Origin: Blepharisma japonicum
Lineage: Eukaryota > Ciliophora > Heterotrichea > Heterotrichida > Blepharismidae
Direction: 5' to 3'
Assembly (NCBI GenBank): GCA_949751835.1
Contig: CATKHK010000008.1
Span: 248,001-312,000, forward strand
DNA: 64,000 nt
In this document: piece after piece, positions 10,530 through 21,701 of the stretch
Layout of the letters: the number at the start of each line of letters is the position of its first letter
How positions within the stretch are numbered: the stretch's first letter is position 1
Notes under the pieces: model-generated
The model's database searches: none
What the model was told of the DNA's origin: nothing
The model's input: the letters and a program-made list of their open reading frames with translations, nothing else
Position numbers and translations under genes: made by a program

Positions 10530-11885
10530 ATGCCTGCCTTTAAGCATTTTCTCTTAGTTCTATTTTATCTTTTGCAAGCGAATTCATTAAAAGTACGCCC
10601 ACAATCAGTTTTTCTACAAACTTCCAACTATGAGAAAACCCAATCTACAAGCTTAGGCACACTTGCAGATGGTATCGACAAATTAAATCAAGATCTCACA
10701 GATCTCGCTGATCAGTTCGACGAATCCTTAAAAGCACTCAACGATCAAGTGAAAAATTCAATAGACATTTCAGATGAATATAGCACCGCACTAATAACAG
10801 CCAACATAAATGATATTAAACGACAACTTGATGCATTAGACCAGCAAATTTCACAGCTAGAAGCCGAATACACTACGATTCAATATTGCCAGGACAAGCT
10901 TTCCTGCGGTCTTTGCACCGAGAGAACTGACTGTGTATGATGTTCTAACGAAAAAACTTGTGTCAGTGGAGATGAAAACGGGCCATCAGGAGAAGGCTGC
11001 TTTGATTATTCCTATGGAAAGTGCGATAACACTGGCTGCGATATTTATCAGTCCTGCGATAATTGTATTGCTGATCCGCTCTGTGGATGATGTGAAAATG
11101 GTGATTTTTGCGTCTCTGGGACTGAAGACGGCTCAGACCAATGCAAATCAGATTTTTATATTCATAAAGATGGAAGCAATAGCATATGCCCTGCAGTTGA
11201 TAATTCTGGCTCAGATTCTGATTTATATGTAAACACAAACAATTTAGAAGAAAAAGATGAAGAAGATTATCAAGCAGATTTAGACGTCTTGTATGGAGTC
11301 AAAGAAGATTTAGAAAAACAATTGGAACAGCTTGAAGATGCACTTGATGAAATAAATGATGAAGCAAGTAAAGCTGAAAATAGAGATATGGAAGATATCT
11401 CGGTAGAAAATGATTTGGGAGGGATTGGAGATAAAGTGGACGACATGTATGAAGATGAAATAGAAGAAAGTAAAGATTACCAATGGGACCTTGTAGAAGA
11501 GTCTTCAGAAGAAACCATTGATCAAGTTAATGAGCAAGTTGTGGAAAGCACTGACTCCGTTGATGAAAATATTAATGAGTCATATTCAGCTATTCAACAA
11601 AGGCTAGACGAAGTAGAAAGTGAACTAAATAGTGAAATAGATGCATTAGAAAGTGATATAGAAAGCTTGCAAGCAGAAGTGGACTCATCAGCTGTGCAAA
11701 GCAACACAACAGCTACGGAAACTACTACCACTGATGGAACAACAGCAGATGCGACTACTGATGGCTCAACGGAAACAAGTGAAGCTTCAACAGAAACTTC
11801 AGAGTCTTCTGATGCAACAGCTTCTACAGAAACGGCAGAACAATCTTCATTCATGCAAATTTATTCATTATTGTTTGGTAAATAA
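10530..11885 (+). CDS. Secreted PSI-domain protein with acidic coiled-coil tail
   Basis: A 451-residue protein. Residues 1-19 (KHFLLVLFYLLQANS) form a signal peptide. A helical stretch leads to a Cys-rich block with two PSI (plexin/integrin) repeats: CVWC...CVSG at about residue 136 and CGWC...CVSG near 188. In both, the conserved Trp between the Cys is coded by UGA, strong evidence for the code change. The rest is a very acidic coiled coil and a Ser/Thr-rich linker (TTATETTTTDGTT). PSI domains are usually extracellular, so a surface or secreted role is inferred; no membrane anchor is evident. Confidence 0.75.
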
Positions 11886-12217
11886 TAAAATTTATATATT
11901 TGCATCTTTTATATCTACTTGGCATTGACTTATTCTGCTTTTAAATTTGAAAGTACCTTTCTGATAAGGAATTAAATCTAATTTCTATAAGGTCAAATAC
12001 ATTTATAAATAGTTATTCTAACTTATTATTGTTTATCTATAATTATTTGACTTATATAAATTTCCAATTGATATTTTGATATCTTTTTAACTAATTTATT
12101 TTAAGAGAATCCTAATTTATATTTTGAAAAATTATCCAGCCCATAATAAAATTTTATTAATTCAAATATAATTGAGGGGGACCTTTTAATCAATTTTTTT
12201 TATCCATATAATAAAAT
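11886..12217. other. Intergenic region upstream of transposase
   Basis: About 330 AT-rich bases. The only striking element is the G-run motif at 12172-12187 (listed separately). No terminal inverted repeat matching the downstream side of the transposase gene was found by eye. Confidence 0.45.
12172..12187 (+). promoter_or_regulatory. G-run motif upstream of IS1595-type transposase
   Basis: TTGAGGGGGACCTTTT lies about 37 bases before the ATG at 12218, in DNA that otherwise almost lacks G runs. The two MULE genes at 16957 and 18823 have a similar G5 element just upstream. It could be a promoter element or the remains of a transposon end. Confidence 0.35.
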
Positions 12218-13438
12218 ATGAACGAAGATCTTAGTTTTTGCCCATTTCATAGACCATTAGAAGACACTTGTGGAGGCTGCTTAGCCTTTATCGGCTCAGT
12301 CCGAAAAATCAAAGAAGAAGGAGACAAACTCGGCAACGACGTAAAGCATATAAAAAAACTGAAAAGGATCCTTAAAGTAAAACTAGCAAGCCTTGAAGGA
12401 ACCTTATACAACCTAACCAAGCATACACTTATTCAAGAAGGCCAGCTTCCAAATTCTTATGTAAAAAAGCACGCTCTCAATGAGTATTTATTGAAATTGC
12501 CTCTCCCATCGAATTTTTTCGCAATTCTAAAAGACAAAGAACTTTCTATGAGCTTTTTGCTGCAGGTAGGGGCTATAGAAAGCAGAAGATCTTGCCATTG
12601 TGGAAGAGATATGGCGTTAATACTCAGAGATAGAGAAGAAAGATACGAATTCGAGTGCTATTGTGGGGCTTGTGAAAGCCTTATAGAAAGAACTATATGG
12701 GAGCCAGCCCACCTGACACAAGAAAATATTTTACTTTATATTTTCTTATGGGCAATGAACATGAGGGATAAAGAAATCATCCACCTATTAGGGATTTCTT
12801 CTTATGACGCCAAGTATTGCGACATCACATTGAGAAAGATCATATCAAACTACTACATAAAAAACCTCCCAAAGTTCAGAGGAATCGTGGAAATTGATGA
12901 GTCCTGCTTCAGAAGCAGCAACAGTAGTACAAGCAGAAACGTCAAATTTGGCCAAAATTCCCCAGAAAAATGGGTGTTCGGACTATATGAGAGAGAGTCA
13001 AAAAGAGTTTATATGGAAGTCGTCCCAAAAAGAACTGCCCAGCATTTAATACCAATCATCCAAAAGCGCTGCGAAGTAGGAACTACAATCATTTCAGATC
13101 AGTGGGCTGCATATAATAAACTTCCTGAATACGGTTTTCCTCATTTTACTGTAGACCACTCAAGATTTTTTGTTAACCCTCACAATAGAGAAATCCATAC
13201 CCAGCATATCGAAATTTCATGGTGTTGGGCGAAATATGATATCAAGCGCCACCATAGACATCTAAACAATATGCAGGATTATCTCAATGTGTTTTGCTGG
13301 AAAAGACAGTTCAAGAATAACCATAAATTAAGCGAAGTTGGAGACACAATGAAAGCGCTATTTGAAGTGCTCAGTGCCTATCAAAAAGAAGGAAAAATTA
13401 TGGAGAAGAAGATTGCTGAAGCGTTGCTTGTAGAGTAA
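12218..13438 (+). CDS. IS1595/Merlin-type DDE transposase (ISXO2-like)
   Basis: An intact 406-residue ORF. Two Cys clusters near residues 8-21 (CPFHRPLEDTCGGC) and 126-151 (CHC...CYCGAC) look like zinc ribbons typical of the family. The DDE core follows: GIVEIDES (first Asp, about 225), IISDQWAAY (second Asp, about 290) and VNPHNREIHTQHIEISW (Glu, about 330), the last being the family's HTNxIExxW motif. This domain defines IS1595 elements and eukaryotic Merlin. All seven Trp codons are UGG. Target-site duplications and inverted repeats were not found, so it is either domesticated or a copy whose ends I could not see. Confidence 0.9.
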   Translation: MNEDLSFCPFHRPLEDTCGGCLAFIGSVRKIKEEGDKLGNDVKHIKKLKRILKVKLASLEGTLYNLTKHTLIQEGQLPNSYVKKHALNEYLLKLPLPSNFFAILKDKELSMSFLLQVGAIESRRSCHCGRDMALILRDREERYEFECYCGACESLIERTIWEPAHLTQENILLYIFLWAMNMRDKEIIHLLGISSYDAKYCDITLRKIISNYYIKNLPKFRGIVEIDESCFRSSNSSTSRNVKFGQNSPEKWVFGLYERESKRVYMEVVPKRTAQHLIPIIQKRCEVGTTIISDQWAAYNKLPEYGFPHFTVDHSRFFVNPHNREIHTQHIEISWCWAKYDIKRHHRHLNNMQDYLNVFCWKRQFKNNHKLSEVGDTMKALFEVLSAYQKEGKIMEKKIAEALLVE

Positions 13439-13445
13439 TTAATAA

Positions 13446-15029
13446 TTATAATTCAATTTCTTCTTGTTGAGAAAGAGGCTGATAAAAGTATTTTTTAGCG
13501 GCAATATAGAGCACTCCAGATATTATGCCGATAATCAAAATGACTAAGTATAACGCATTCCAATGAAAGCCTCCTTCAAATTTTTTATCTTTATCTGCTG
13601 GGCCTGTTGAATTTAAATCAGATCTCAAGGCAGAAGAGAAAAATAAAGAGCTTTCATCAATACTATAATTTTCAGTTGAAACCTTATAATGCTGTTTTGT
13701 CCTTGAATTTACGATATGGGATTGAGGGGGAACATTTGGATCAGGGTTATTTTGTTTCAGTCAATTCGAATCAACTTTTGCTGAAATCACCACAATTACA
13801 TTCTCTCCTGTTATTATTTCTTCTGAAAATTCAGTCATATCTCCCCATCTGCAATTCCCACTTCTTTGCTTTGTATTTTTGATGAGATTGATTGATTTGC
13901 TTGGATCTTTTGTGATTTCTTCATATAAAGTCTCATTATATTTTTCATAAAATACTTGTGTATAGTCAACTGTTATGCATCCCCAAACTGTCCAGTCTAC
14001 CCTTATCCCATTTTCAATTGTTTTAATATCGGCTAAAATGTATGGTTTTGCAAGATCAATTAGCCCAAGTGACATTCTAATAAACTGTGGAATCAGTCCG
14101 CCTTTTTCTGAGGACAATACTTGCTTTTTATCTCCATAGTATTCCTTAATGGGTGATTTATCATAATCTGCTTCTACAAGAAACATTAATTGCTTGAGTC
14201 CTTCTGTGTTTGAAATTGAAAATTCACTGCAGTTTGTGATAGGTTTACCAGGATTTACTGAATTTTCCCAACCTCCTGCATATGCTCAGTCTTCCATTCC
14301 ACCTGTAACATCATAAACTAAATCAGTCATTGAACCAACACCTAAGCTCGCCTGAGAAAATCCTAAAATGGCTTTGGCAATCGAATCTGCTGCTGCATGA
14401 TCAGGAGCTTCTGTAGATCTACCATCTTTCGTTTTATGATCAGGTGCTCCCCAAGGATATGAAATCGAAGCATCTCCTCCGTGAAAAGTAATGCTTGTCC
14501 TTATCAAGTATTTTTCAAATATTTTTTCAACTGTTTTAGCTGTAATTGTTTTGAAGCATTCTCCTTGGATCATATATGCGAAATCTCTGTTTGTGTCATA
14601 TAATTTTCCTTCAACTGATTCTTCGCGCCTGTTGTGATAATATCCTTGAGCATTTGTCATTGGAGTCATAATTATCATGCGAGTGTCAACTAATCTTTTT
14701 ATTCATGAACTTGTGTTATAATTTGAACATAAAAATTCAGCAAGTTCTGTCAACACTGCTGGGCCTAAGCGTTCATTTCCATGAAGGCAGCCTGAAAAGT
14801 AGATTTGAGGAACTGAAGCATTTGAGTTTGAAATGGTAAGAATTGGGGTTAAACAATTCCCGCAGTTTTCAGGTGATGGCAAGTTAAAATCAACTTGAGA
14901 AGATGACAATCTTAGAAATGGGCAAGTAGCATTGAGATTCAATAGACGAGACATTATTTCTGTATAGCTCAGTGGTGAGTAGCTGTATACTGCAGAAAAG
15001 ATCCCAAAAATAAGAAATCATGCCATCAT
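13446..15029 (-). CDS. Secreted/membrane M14 zinc carboxypeptidase
   Basis: A 527-residue protein with UGA read as Trp at several places, including inside the signal peptide (MMAWFLIFGIFSAVYS). I chose the ATG at 15027-15029 because it adds this signal peptide; a shorter ATG lies at 14954. M14 active-site parts are present: HGNE (zinc His and Glu), NRRE...DTNRD, TFHGGD (third zinc ligand) and FLVEADYD (catalytic Glu). A membrane helix near the end (ALYLVILIIGIISGVLYIAA) and a short acidic tail make it a type I membrane protein. It probably trims C-terminal residues of peptides in the food vacuole or at the surface (inference). Confidence 0.88.
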
Positions 15030-15145
15030 CTTTAAATTATTAACTTTCTTTCTATAGCTTAGATTGTGAAAATGGTTGATAGAATGATTATTCAGCTTAA
15101 AAAGAGATTAAATTACTTTTCTTAAAAAAATCATAATAAATTATA

Positions 15146-16957
15146 TTATATATTCCCAAATATTTTGACTTTTGGCTCCTCTATTTTCAGCGGTATTGAT
15201 TTTATCATTTGAAAAATTTCTGCGTCAGATTTATTCCAATTTTGCGGAAGGAGCCACCTTCTCGAAGTATTTGTTACAATAAATGGAAGTAAATCCCCTC
15301 TTATCTTTTTGCAAGTAAACAGAAGATGGCAGCAAGGAATCTTGTATTTAATAGTTTTATTGCAACTACAACTTGCAGCATTAACATCAATTTCAAACTC
15401 TTCTTTATAAAAATGGCTGTTATCTTCAATATATATATAAATATCGCCTAATTCAGACTTCATTTCACAATTCTCCATACCATTTAAAGATCTCAAAATC
15501 CTTTGTATGCAAAAATCAGTATACAAATTCTGCAGCCCGTTAATTCCTTTCAGTCCCAATACTACTTCAGGTTTTTCAAAGTTGGAAGTCTTTGTATTAT
15601 TGCTCATTTGCATGTCTTCGAATTCTTTAAAAATGTTAAACTCATTTTCTTTCTTGAACATAGAATTGATAGCTTTTAATAGGATTTCTATATTTCGTAT
15701 CCTGCGCTTTGAATGAAGACCTGCTAAAAAATAGTTGCCAATCCAGTATTTTGTCCATTTTTTCCTTTTTAATATCAAGTTTTCTAATTCGTTATTTCTC
15801 GCTGTGACTGGGATTTCATCTATCATTTCACTGACTTTCTTAATAATTTCTGGTTCAGATTCAGCTTTATATATACCAATCAATTTTTCTCTTATTATAG
15901 TTCAATCTTTGCTAAATGACCCATGAAGCCTTTCTAGGACATGCAAAACACTGAAAAGTATCTTAGTCTGCGGGAAGCATTGCTTTAAGCAATTATATAA
16001 AACTGGCTCTGAGTCCATAACGATTATTTCTGGATCTACAAGCCCTAGTTTTTTGAATTTTTTGAATGCTCATAAAAAATTAGTCTCATTTCCAATTCTG
16101 GCTAGCGTCAAAGCAATCAAATTATTATTTCCTCGTGAATCTACAGTGATCATAAGTATGGTGAAGTTAAAATATGAATAAATATTATAAGAAGTACTGA
16201 TAAACATAATATCTTTCATATTATTCCATATATATATTTTTTCGTTCGTGGTTGCGAAAAATCGTTCTGTTTTTGGTTCACTTTCTATAATAGTGTCAGG
16301 TGTTTTTATGTGGTTTTTAATAATGCCTTCATAAGTCAATGACGTTTTCTTTTTTTGGCACTCATATTTTACGAAGTCTTTTATTTTTCTGTAATTAAAA
16401 ATAAGATCAGGATGCTTCTCAACGATCATTTCATAAATTCTTTTTGGCGTAAAGCCTTCTTGATAGAGAGTCAATGCATAAATTTTTATCTCATTAGATA
16501 GGCATACATTTCTAGGTATTTCATCAAGGTTCGAGGTTGATAGTCTAGGATGATTATGGCCCGGAACCATTTTTCTGCAATAATACTCCAAATAATTTTC
16601 ATTTTTATTTCTCGGGACTCAATTCATTGAAAATTGGCAAAGAGATGATGGAGCAATGTGAGGGAATTTTTCGATTTTGTGTGGAACTGAAAAATAACAG
16701 ACTCAGTCAAAGCGGCTTTTGTGGGAACGGATTATCCTGGCAATTGTGTTGTCTTCTTTAGCACATGTTGATGCTATAGCATACTTTAGATCTGGAAGGT
16801 TTTTGCAAGTTATTACAGAGCCAACGTGAAAGCATTCAGTAACATAGCAGTTTTGTTGATCTGAAGCAAGTTCTTCATCATAAAAGCCGTTTCTTTTGCC
16901 ATCATAGCGGCAATGCTTTTGTAGGAGCTTAAACGGATTTTTAAAATGTTTGCTCAT
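15146..16957 (-). CDS. MULE-type transposase with SWIM finger (copy 2)
   Basis: A 603-residue protein joined across several UGA codons. N-terminal part: a FLYWCH/FAR1-like zinc module (WVCYFS...CQF...YYCRK...GHNHPRL, about 85-145). Then a MULE DDE core: ITVDSRGNNN (first Asp), ARIGNETNFLWAFKKF, EIIVMDSE (second Asp), then FP...H. A C-terminal SWIM finger follows (CSCNK...CCHLLF, about 535-560) and a LLPQNW motif. The same order and exactly the same length occur in the upstream gene at 17012-18823, so the two are tandem paralogues. No frameshift or stop (other than UGA) breaks it, which suggests maintained function. Confidence 0.85.
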
Positions 16958-16966
16958 TCTTTTTAT

Positions 16967-16980
16967 ATTATCCCCCTTTT
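16967..16980 (-). promoter_or_regulatory. G-run motif upstream of MULE copy 2
   Basis: On the minus strand AAAAGGGGGATAAT ends about 10 bases before the ATG at 16957. It is almost the same as the element before MULE copy 1 (AAAAGGGGGATTAT). Confidence 0.4.
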
Positions 16981-17011
16981 ATAATTTAAATTAATAAGCC
17001 ATAAATTATTC

Positions 17012-18823
17012 TTAATTTTTAATTGCAATTCCCAGCAACTCCTTTTCCGATTTACCATCATTTTCAGGCAAAAGCCACCTTTTAGCTGTATTCTCAATAA
17101 TAAATTCAACAATATTCTTGTTTTTACGTCTACACATAAACAGCAAATGAGAGCAAGGCATTCCATGCTTTATCATTCTCATGCAAGTGCACAGCCGGAA
17201 CTCCCAATTAATTTCGAACAGTTTTGATACCCTTCAACTTCTATCATCAACTATTATGATTTCATCATCTAAGCTCGATCGAGGGAAAATTTGCCATAAG
17301 CATTTAATTGCAACATAAATCCTCAGCAAGCAATATTGAGTATAAAGCTTTTCAATCCCTTTCACATTAGCAGCTTTATCCTCAAGAGTCCAAATTTTCT
17401 TGACACTAATATGTTTTACACAGCTAGTTTCTTCGTCAGCTTGACATAAATTTTCATATTGAGAAAATATTTTTAGCCTTCCTTCTCTTTCAATTACTTT
17501 ATTCATCTCTTTTTTGATGGTAAACATCGATTTCGACCTTTTTCTCGTTAATAATCCAGCTGTAAAAAAATTTCACACTGAGTATTTTGCCCACTGATCT
17601 CTATAGTTAAAAAAGTCAAGATACTCCTCGCAATTTTGGAGTGTTGGATATTCACTAAGGAGGGTATTCCAAACTGAAAGGAGATCTTCTTCGGTTTCTG
17701 CACGAAAAACATTGATGAGTTTGTAAGTAATAAAAGGGCCTTTTCTGCCAATGCCAAGATTGCAAGAGTATGCATAGTGCTGAAGGCTGAACAAAATGGT
17801 GGAGTTTGGGAAATTTTCCTTCATTGAGTCATATTGTGTTTTTATTGAGTCTGTTATTATGGTTTGAGGCTCAACAAATCCTTGGCTTTTAAATAAGTTG
17901 AAAGTTCAGTCATAGTTTTCTTCAGTGTCTTCTTTTAATAGTGCAATCGCAAGTATCGAATTAACGCCATTTCTGTCAACAGTCAATATTAATATTGATG
18001 CTTTAAAAAATGGATGCAGCTTCCCATTGGTCTCAATAAGCAAAATATCTTTCAATGAGTTTCACAATAACAATTTTTCTTTGGTTGTAATAAAAATTCT
18101 TTGTTTTTTGGGATTATTTATAAGAACAATTCCATCTTCAGCGATGTTTCTTTTAACAATGTCATCGTAATTCATACGTGATTTCCAAAGTCCTGTTCGG
18201 CTTGACAGGCATGATCTAAGAACGCGCGAAGAAATTTTAAGACTTGGGTAGCTTTGCTGAATCGCATTAAAAATTTCACTGCGGCTGAAGCCTTGCTGAT
18301 AGAATTGGCCAATTTCTTCTTTGACAAACTCAGGAAGAACAGTATGGGATTCAAATGACTTACAATCGCTGTCATTTGGCCTAGGATGATTGTGATAAGG
18401 ATTTATTGAGCGACAATAAAATTCATATTGGCCATCTTCACGTTTCCTTCCATTTCACACCATTTTAAATGGACATAGGCTTTCAGGGGTAATTGAAGGG
18501 AATTTATCATATTTTCTTGTAATTGAAAAATAGCAAACAAATCGGCATGAGCGCCCATTAAAATGCTTCTTAGTTCGAATTATGGAATTTTCTTGGCGGT
18601 CACACACAGAAATGACTTGAGTTATTAATTGCTCACGATTTGGACAAACTATTATTGAGCCTTTAGCAAAGCATGTGATATTATAAAACGTTTCTGCAAT
18701 TTCAATTTCTTTATATTCTTTTACAGGCGCAACTTCTTCATCATCATCTATGTCTTCAACCAATTCTATTTTTATTTTCTTGACTGGTTTTTTTCCTGCA
18801 TCTGATTTTGTTTTCTTGCTCAT
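17012..18823 (-). CDS. MULE-type transposase with SWIM finger (copy 1)
   Basis: A 603-residue protein; UGA codons are read as Trp (for example FKMV-W-NGRK and ENYD-W-TFNLF). The order matches copy 2: an acidic and Lys-rich start, a FLYWCH/FAR1-like zinc module (FVCYFSITRKYDKFP...YCRS...YHNHPRP), a MULE core with TVDRNGVN, LKEDTEENYDWTF, TIITDSIK and a following FP...QH, and a SWIM finger CTC...PCSHLLF near residue 550. These are the marks of Mutator-like and FAR1/FHY3-type proteins. The frame is open throughout. Sequence identity with copy 2 is clear in the zinc modules but the rest has diverged, so the duplication is not recent. Confidence 0.85.
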
Positions 18824-18840
18824 ACAATTAATTTTAATTG

Positions 18841-18854
18841 ATAATCCCCCTTTT
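18841..18854 (-). promoter_or_regulatory. G-run motif upstream of MULE copy 1
   Basis: On the minus strand AAAAGGGGGATTAT lies about 18 bases before the ATG at 18823. It shares its core with the element before copy 2. Confidence 0.4.
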
Positions 18855-19036
18855 TAATGAACGCAGATATAATATTGAAAAGTGAAGACTCTGGTGCTAT
18901 TATTTATATTGATTATTTTGTGCTACCTAAATTATTGCAGATATATTAAAATCAATAAAATAAAATTTATTTATAGTAAGATTTATTAAATAACTTGCAC
19001 TTTGCCATTTCATTCTACTTATAATTTTAAATCTGA

Positions 19037-20344
19037 TTAATTAGGCGGTGTTCAGTTTATAGCTCCACCATCTACATCCATTGAGACACTAGGATCTTTT
19101 TCTTCTTCTGGGACTGTTTCTGCTGAGCAAGAGTTGATAACCATCATTACCATTGGGTATAGATAAGTCAGCATTCACCCCATCTGATAATATATAAAAA
19201 TTTCATAAAACAAAATTATATATGCATTTCGTATTAAATCTGTGATGTGTAAAGTATCAGTCACAGATGAAGAAGTAGAAGGCAGAGCATTTTGAATGAT
19301 CACAATCAGCATATTCAAAATGTTAAAATAAATTCATGATGCTAAGAGCCTTATAATAGAATGCCATGTGCTGATAGTTCCCCACCACTTTTGCTTTATT
19401 TTATTATAAGAAAATGCCATACCAAGCAAAGCACCTGTAGAAAGAGATAATATGCTTACCATCTTCAAGTTATTTTGTGCTATACCTTTGCTGCTGGAGA
19501 TCTCTAGTCCATCAGGACAATGTGAATTTACTTTTTTCTGCCATTTATCTGGCATATACGCATCTCTGCATTCATATATAATAATTCCAACTGTAATACC
19601 AATAATAAAAACACCGTGAATAAAAAGAAGCCCAGGCTTGATTTTTATAAAGATTTCCATTATCAGCTTATTGATTCATTTATCAAAATAAATAAAAATT
19701 ACAACAAGCATAAGCCCATAAAGCCAACTTAATATTATGTCGAAAATCCCATTCAGACCTAAGTAAATTTCAGTGAATCCTACAAATAGCACCCAAATCA
19801 AATTAACACCAATAAAAATAGCCTTTTCTCATAGTTTATCTCTTTCACAATTAAATAATTTTAAAGTAAAGAAATAATAAACGCAACCAATAGAAACCAT
19901 AGATCTTTCACTCGGCACACTTCAATTTAAAACGCAATCCCATCCATGAACATCAGAATGCTCCCAATAAACTTGAGGCCTAGAGTAGAGCATAGCTAGC
20001 ATGTTTGCTGTGCAAATTAAAGTGCACACGACAATGATCATTTTCATTCCGGCGAAGGCATCTATATCAGTGTGGGCATATAAAAAATAAAGCTGATACA
20101 CAAATGGAATAAAAATCCAGACAGCTTTGAAAAAATTAATAGTTGAGTCTAAATTTTGCTTCTGAATTTCTTTCGAGAACGTTACTTGCTCATCATAAAA
20201 ATCTCCTGTCATAACACTCTCTATAATAACAGCGACTATTCACAAGGCCATTATGAAGCCAATAACAACATTGCTCAGCTTGAGGTTTTTCTTCAATGAG
20301 GGATAAAAATCAACATCCATCAGAATAAAATTAGAATTACTCAT
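19037..20344 (-). CDS. PAP2-like membrane protein with lost active site
   Basis: A 435-residue protein with about nine membrane helices, read through seven UGA-Trp codons to a TAA at 19037. The region MLYSRPQVYWEHSDVHGWDC...VPSERSM matches the PAP2 lipid-phosphatase motifs 1 and 2 (KxxxxxxRP; PSGH), and GFTEIYLGLNGIFD matches motif 3 (SRxxxxxHxxxD). The motif-1 Lys is replaced, PSGH reads PSER, and the motif-3 Arg and His are Glu and Asn. The two catalytic His are therefore gone. It is likely a non-catalytic relative of sphingosine-phosphate or glucose-6-phosphatases. It starts 14 bases after the stop of the ataxin-2 gene. Confidence 0.7.
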
Positions 20345-20358
20345 ATTTAGACTATTAA

Positions 20359-21561
20359 TTAGCTCCATCGTGTAAATTCTATATCTCTCTCTGAACTTGC
20401 CCAGTTCTCCAGATATCCCATAATTAGACTTAAAGGCTTCGGTGTTTCCACAATAGGAGGTTCAATAGGTTCTCTTGGAATATCAGTGATCTCACTATTT
20501 TTCTAAATAAAAGTTACCCTAGAAATAGTTTTAATTTTCGAGTCAATGTTTTTGGAAAAATCTTTAAAACTCTCGAGCTGCTCTTCTCTAGTAATGCTTT
20601 TTCCTTTCTCTTTTTTAAATCTAGAAAACTCATTTTTCACTTCTTCAGGGACTTCAGGGGTTGCAAGAATTAAATTCAAAGGTCTTACCGATTGGCCGAT
20701 ATTTGAGTATTTTTCGAGTTTTGGGTGAACGAGCTCTTTTCTAACTTGTTTATAGTGGTCCTTTGGCGTCCCAATAACAACTGGGTTCTGACTAGTTGAT
20801 GCTACTGAAAGCTGGGTTGGGCTTTGATTTTCAGTTTCTTTTACGTCTGTTTGCTCTTGTGTGATTTGAGGTTTATTTTTTTTATTTTTTGCTTTCTTAT
20901 TGTCACTTTTATATCTTCCTGATCCACGGACAGCTCCAAACATAGCTTCTTCGTCATCTTCTAAAGCTTCATCTCCTTTGCTTCCTTCAAGCTCCATTTC
21001 GATCTTATGAGCTCTCTTGATCTGTTCTTCAGTTAATTCATGCTCGCTGACAGCACTTGTTGTGTAGTATTTTTCATCATATGTGCTTTTGACCCCAAAA
21101 TTCTTTTCATTGAATTCAAACTGATTCCAGCCTTTTATATTGTTTTGGTCGAGTGTGTCTTCTTCCCCTTCACATTCAAATCTTTCTAATTCTCTTTCCT
21201 TGTTAGTTCTTGATTTGGATATTTCTTTGTCAGTCTTAAATTTTTTGAAAGAAATTACTGAAATACTTTTAAATTCAAGTGATAATATATCATGAATTAA
21301 AAATTTTTGTTTCTGAATAATTCCTCTCTCGCTTTTGCAGTCCATTAAGCAAGCTCCTTCAGATGTATAATTATTTAAACGTCCTTGATAGCTTTTTCCA
21401 GATTTAGTAGTGAGTTTGCACTGTTTATTTAATAAAGATAAAATTGCAAACATCAGTCTATGTTTAAGGATTTCTTTTGGGTTTAGCTTTGAATTTTGAT
21501 GATCCAGATTAGAAAGTTTAGGCTTTTCATCAATGCATAAATTTTCTTGATTTGGATCCAT
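20359..21561 (-). CDS. Ataxin-2/Pbp1 homologue
   Basis: Two exons (intron at 20503-20517) give 395 residues. An LSm-like fold covers about residues 30-105 (HRLMFAILSLLNKQCKLTTKSG...GACLMDC). The LsmAD motif follows near 143-170: WNQFEFNEKNFGVKSTYDEKYYT, then EEQIKRAHKIEMELE. The rest is low complexity and charged. In other eukaryotes this protein binds RNA and poly(A)-binding protein and helps form stress granules; a short PAM2-like motif was not clearly seen. The second exon adds KNSEITDIPREPIEPP and a final GYLENWASSERDIEF. Confidence 0.85.
20503..20517 (-). other. 15-nt intron in ataxin-2 gene
   Basis: On the minus strand GTAACTTTTATTTAG, phase 0, with A at position 10. Without splicing the protein stops at the TAG; with it 42 more acidic/Pro-rich residues are added. 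Confidence 0.8.
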
Positions 21562-21701
21562 ATTATTATTTTCTAAATTTATATTTTCAATGCAAATTAT
21601 TTATAGAGCCCACTATAGCAGAGAGTTTTATCTGCAATTTGATTTTTAAATTATTGCTAATGCTGAGATATTCAAATCAACTACAGCAAAAAAAAGCCTA
21701 A

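Larger units (their letters stand above)
15146..18850 (-). mobile_element. Tandem pair of MULE transposase units
   Basis: Two paralogous 1812-base genes in the same orientation, each preceded by an AAAAGGGGGATWAT element, with only 54 bases between the first stop and the second start. The arrangement suggests duplication of a gene-plus-promoter unit. I found no terminal inverted repeats around the pair, so whether it can still move is unknown; domesticated genes are the alternative. Confidence 0.4.

Noticed and set aside
13731-13735. GGGGG run near the IS1595 transposase, possibly a second transposon end
   Set aside because: It lies inside the coding sequence of the carboxypeptidase (codons for a Pro-Pro stretch), so it is a coding coincidence.
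15146-18823. MULE ORFs as broken pseudogenes
   Set aside because: All apparent breaks are UGA; once read as Trp both copies are full length, 603 residues each.
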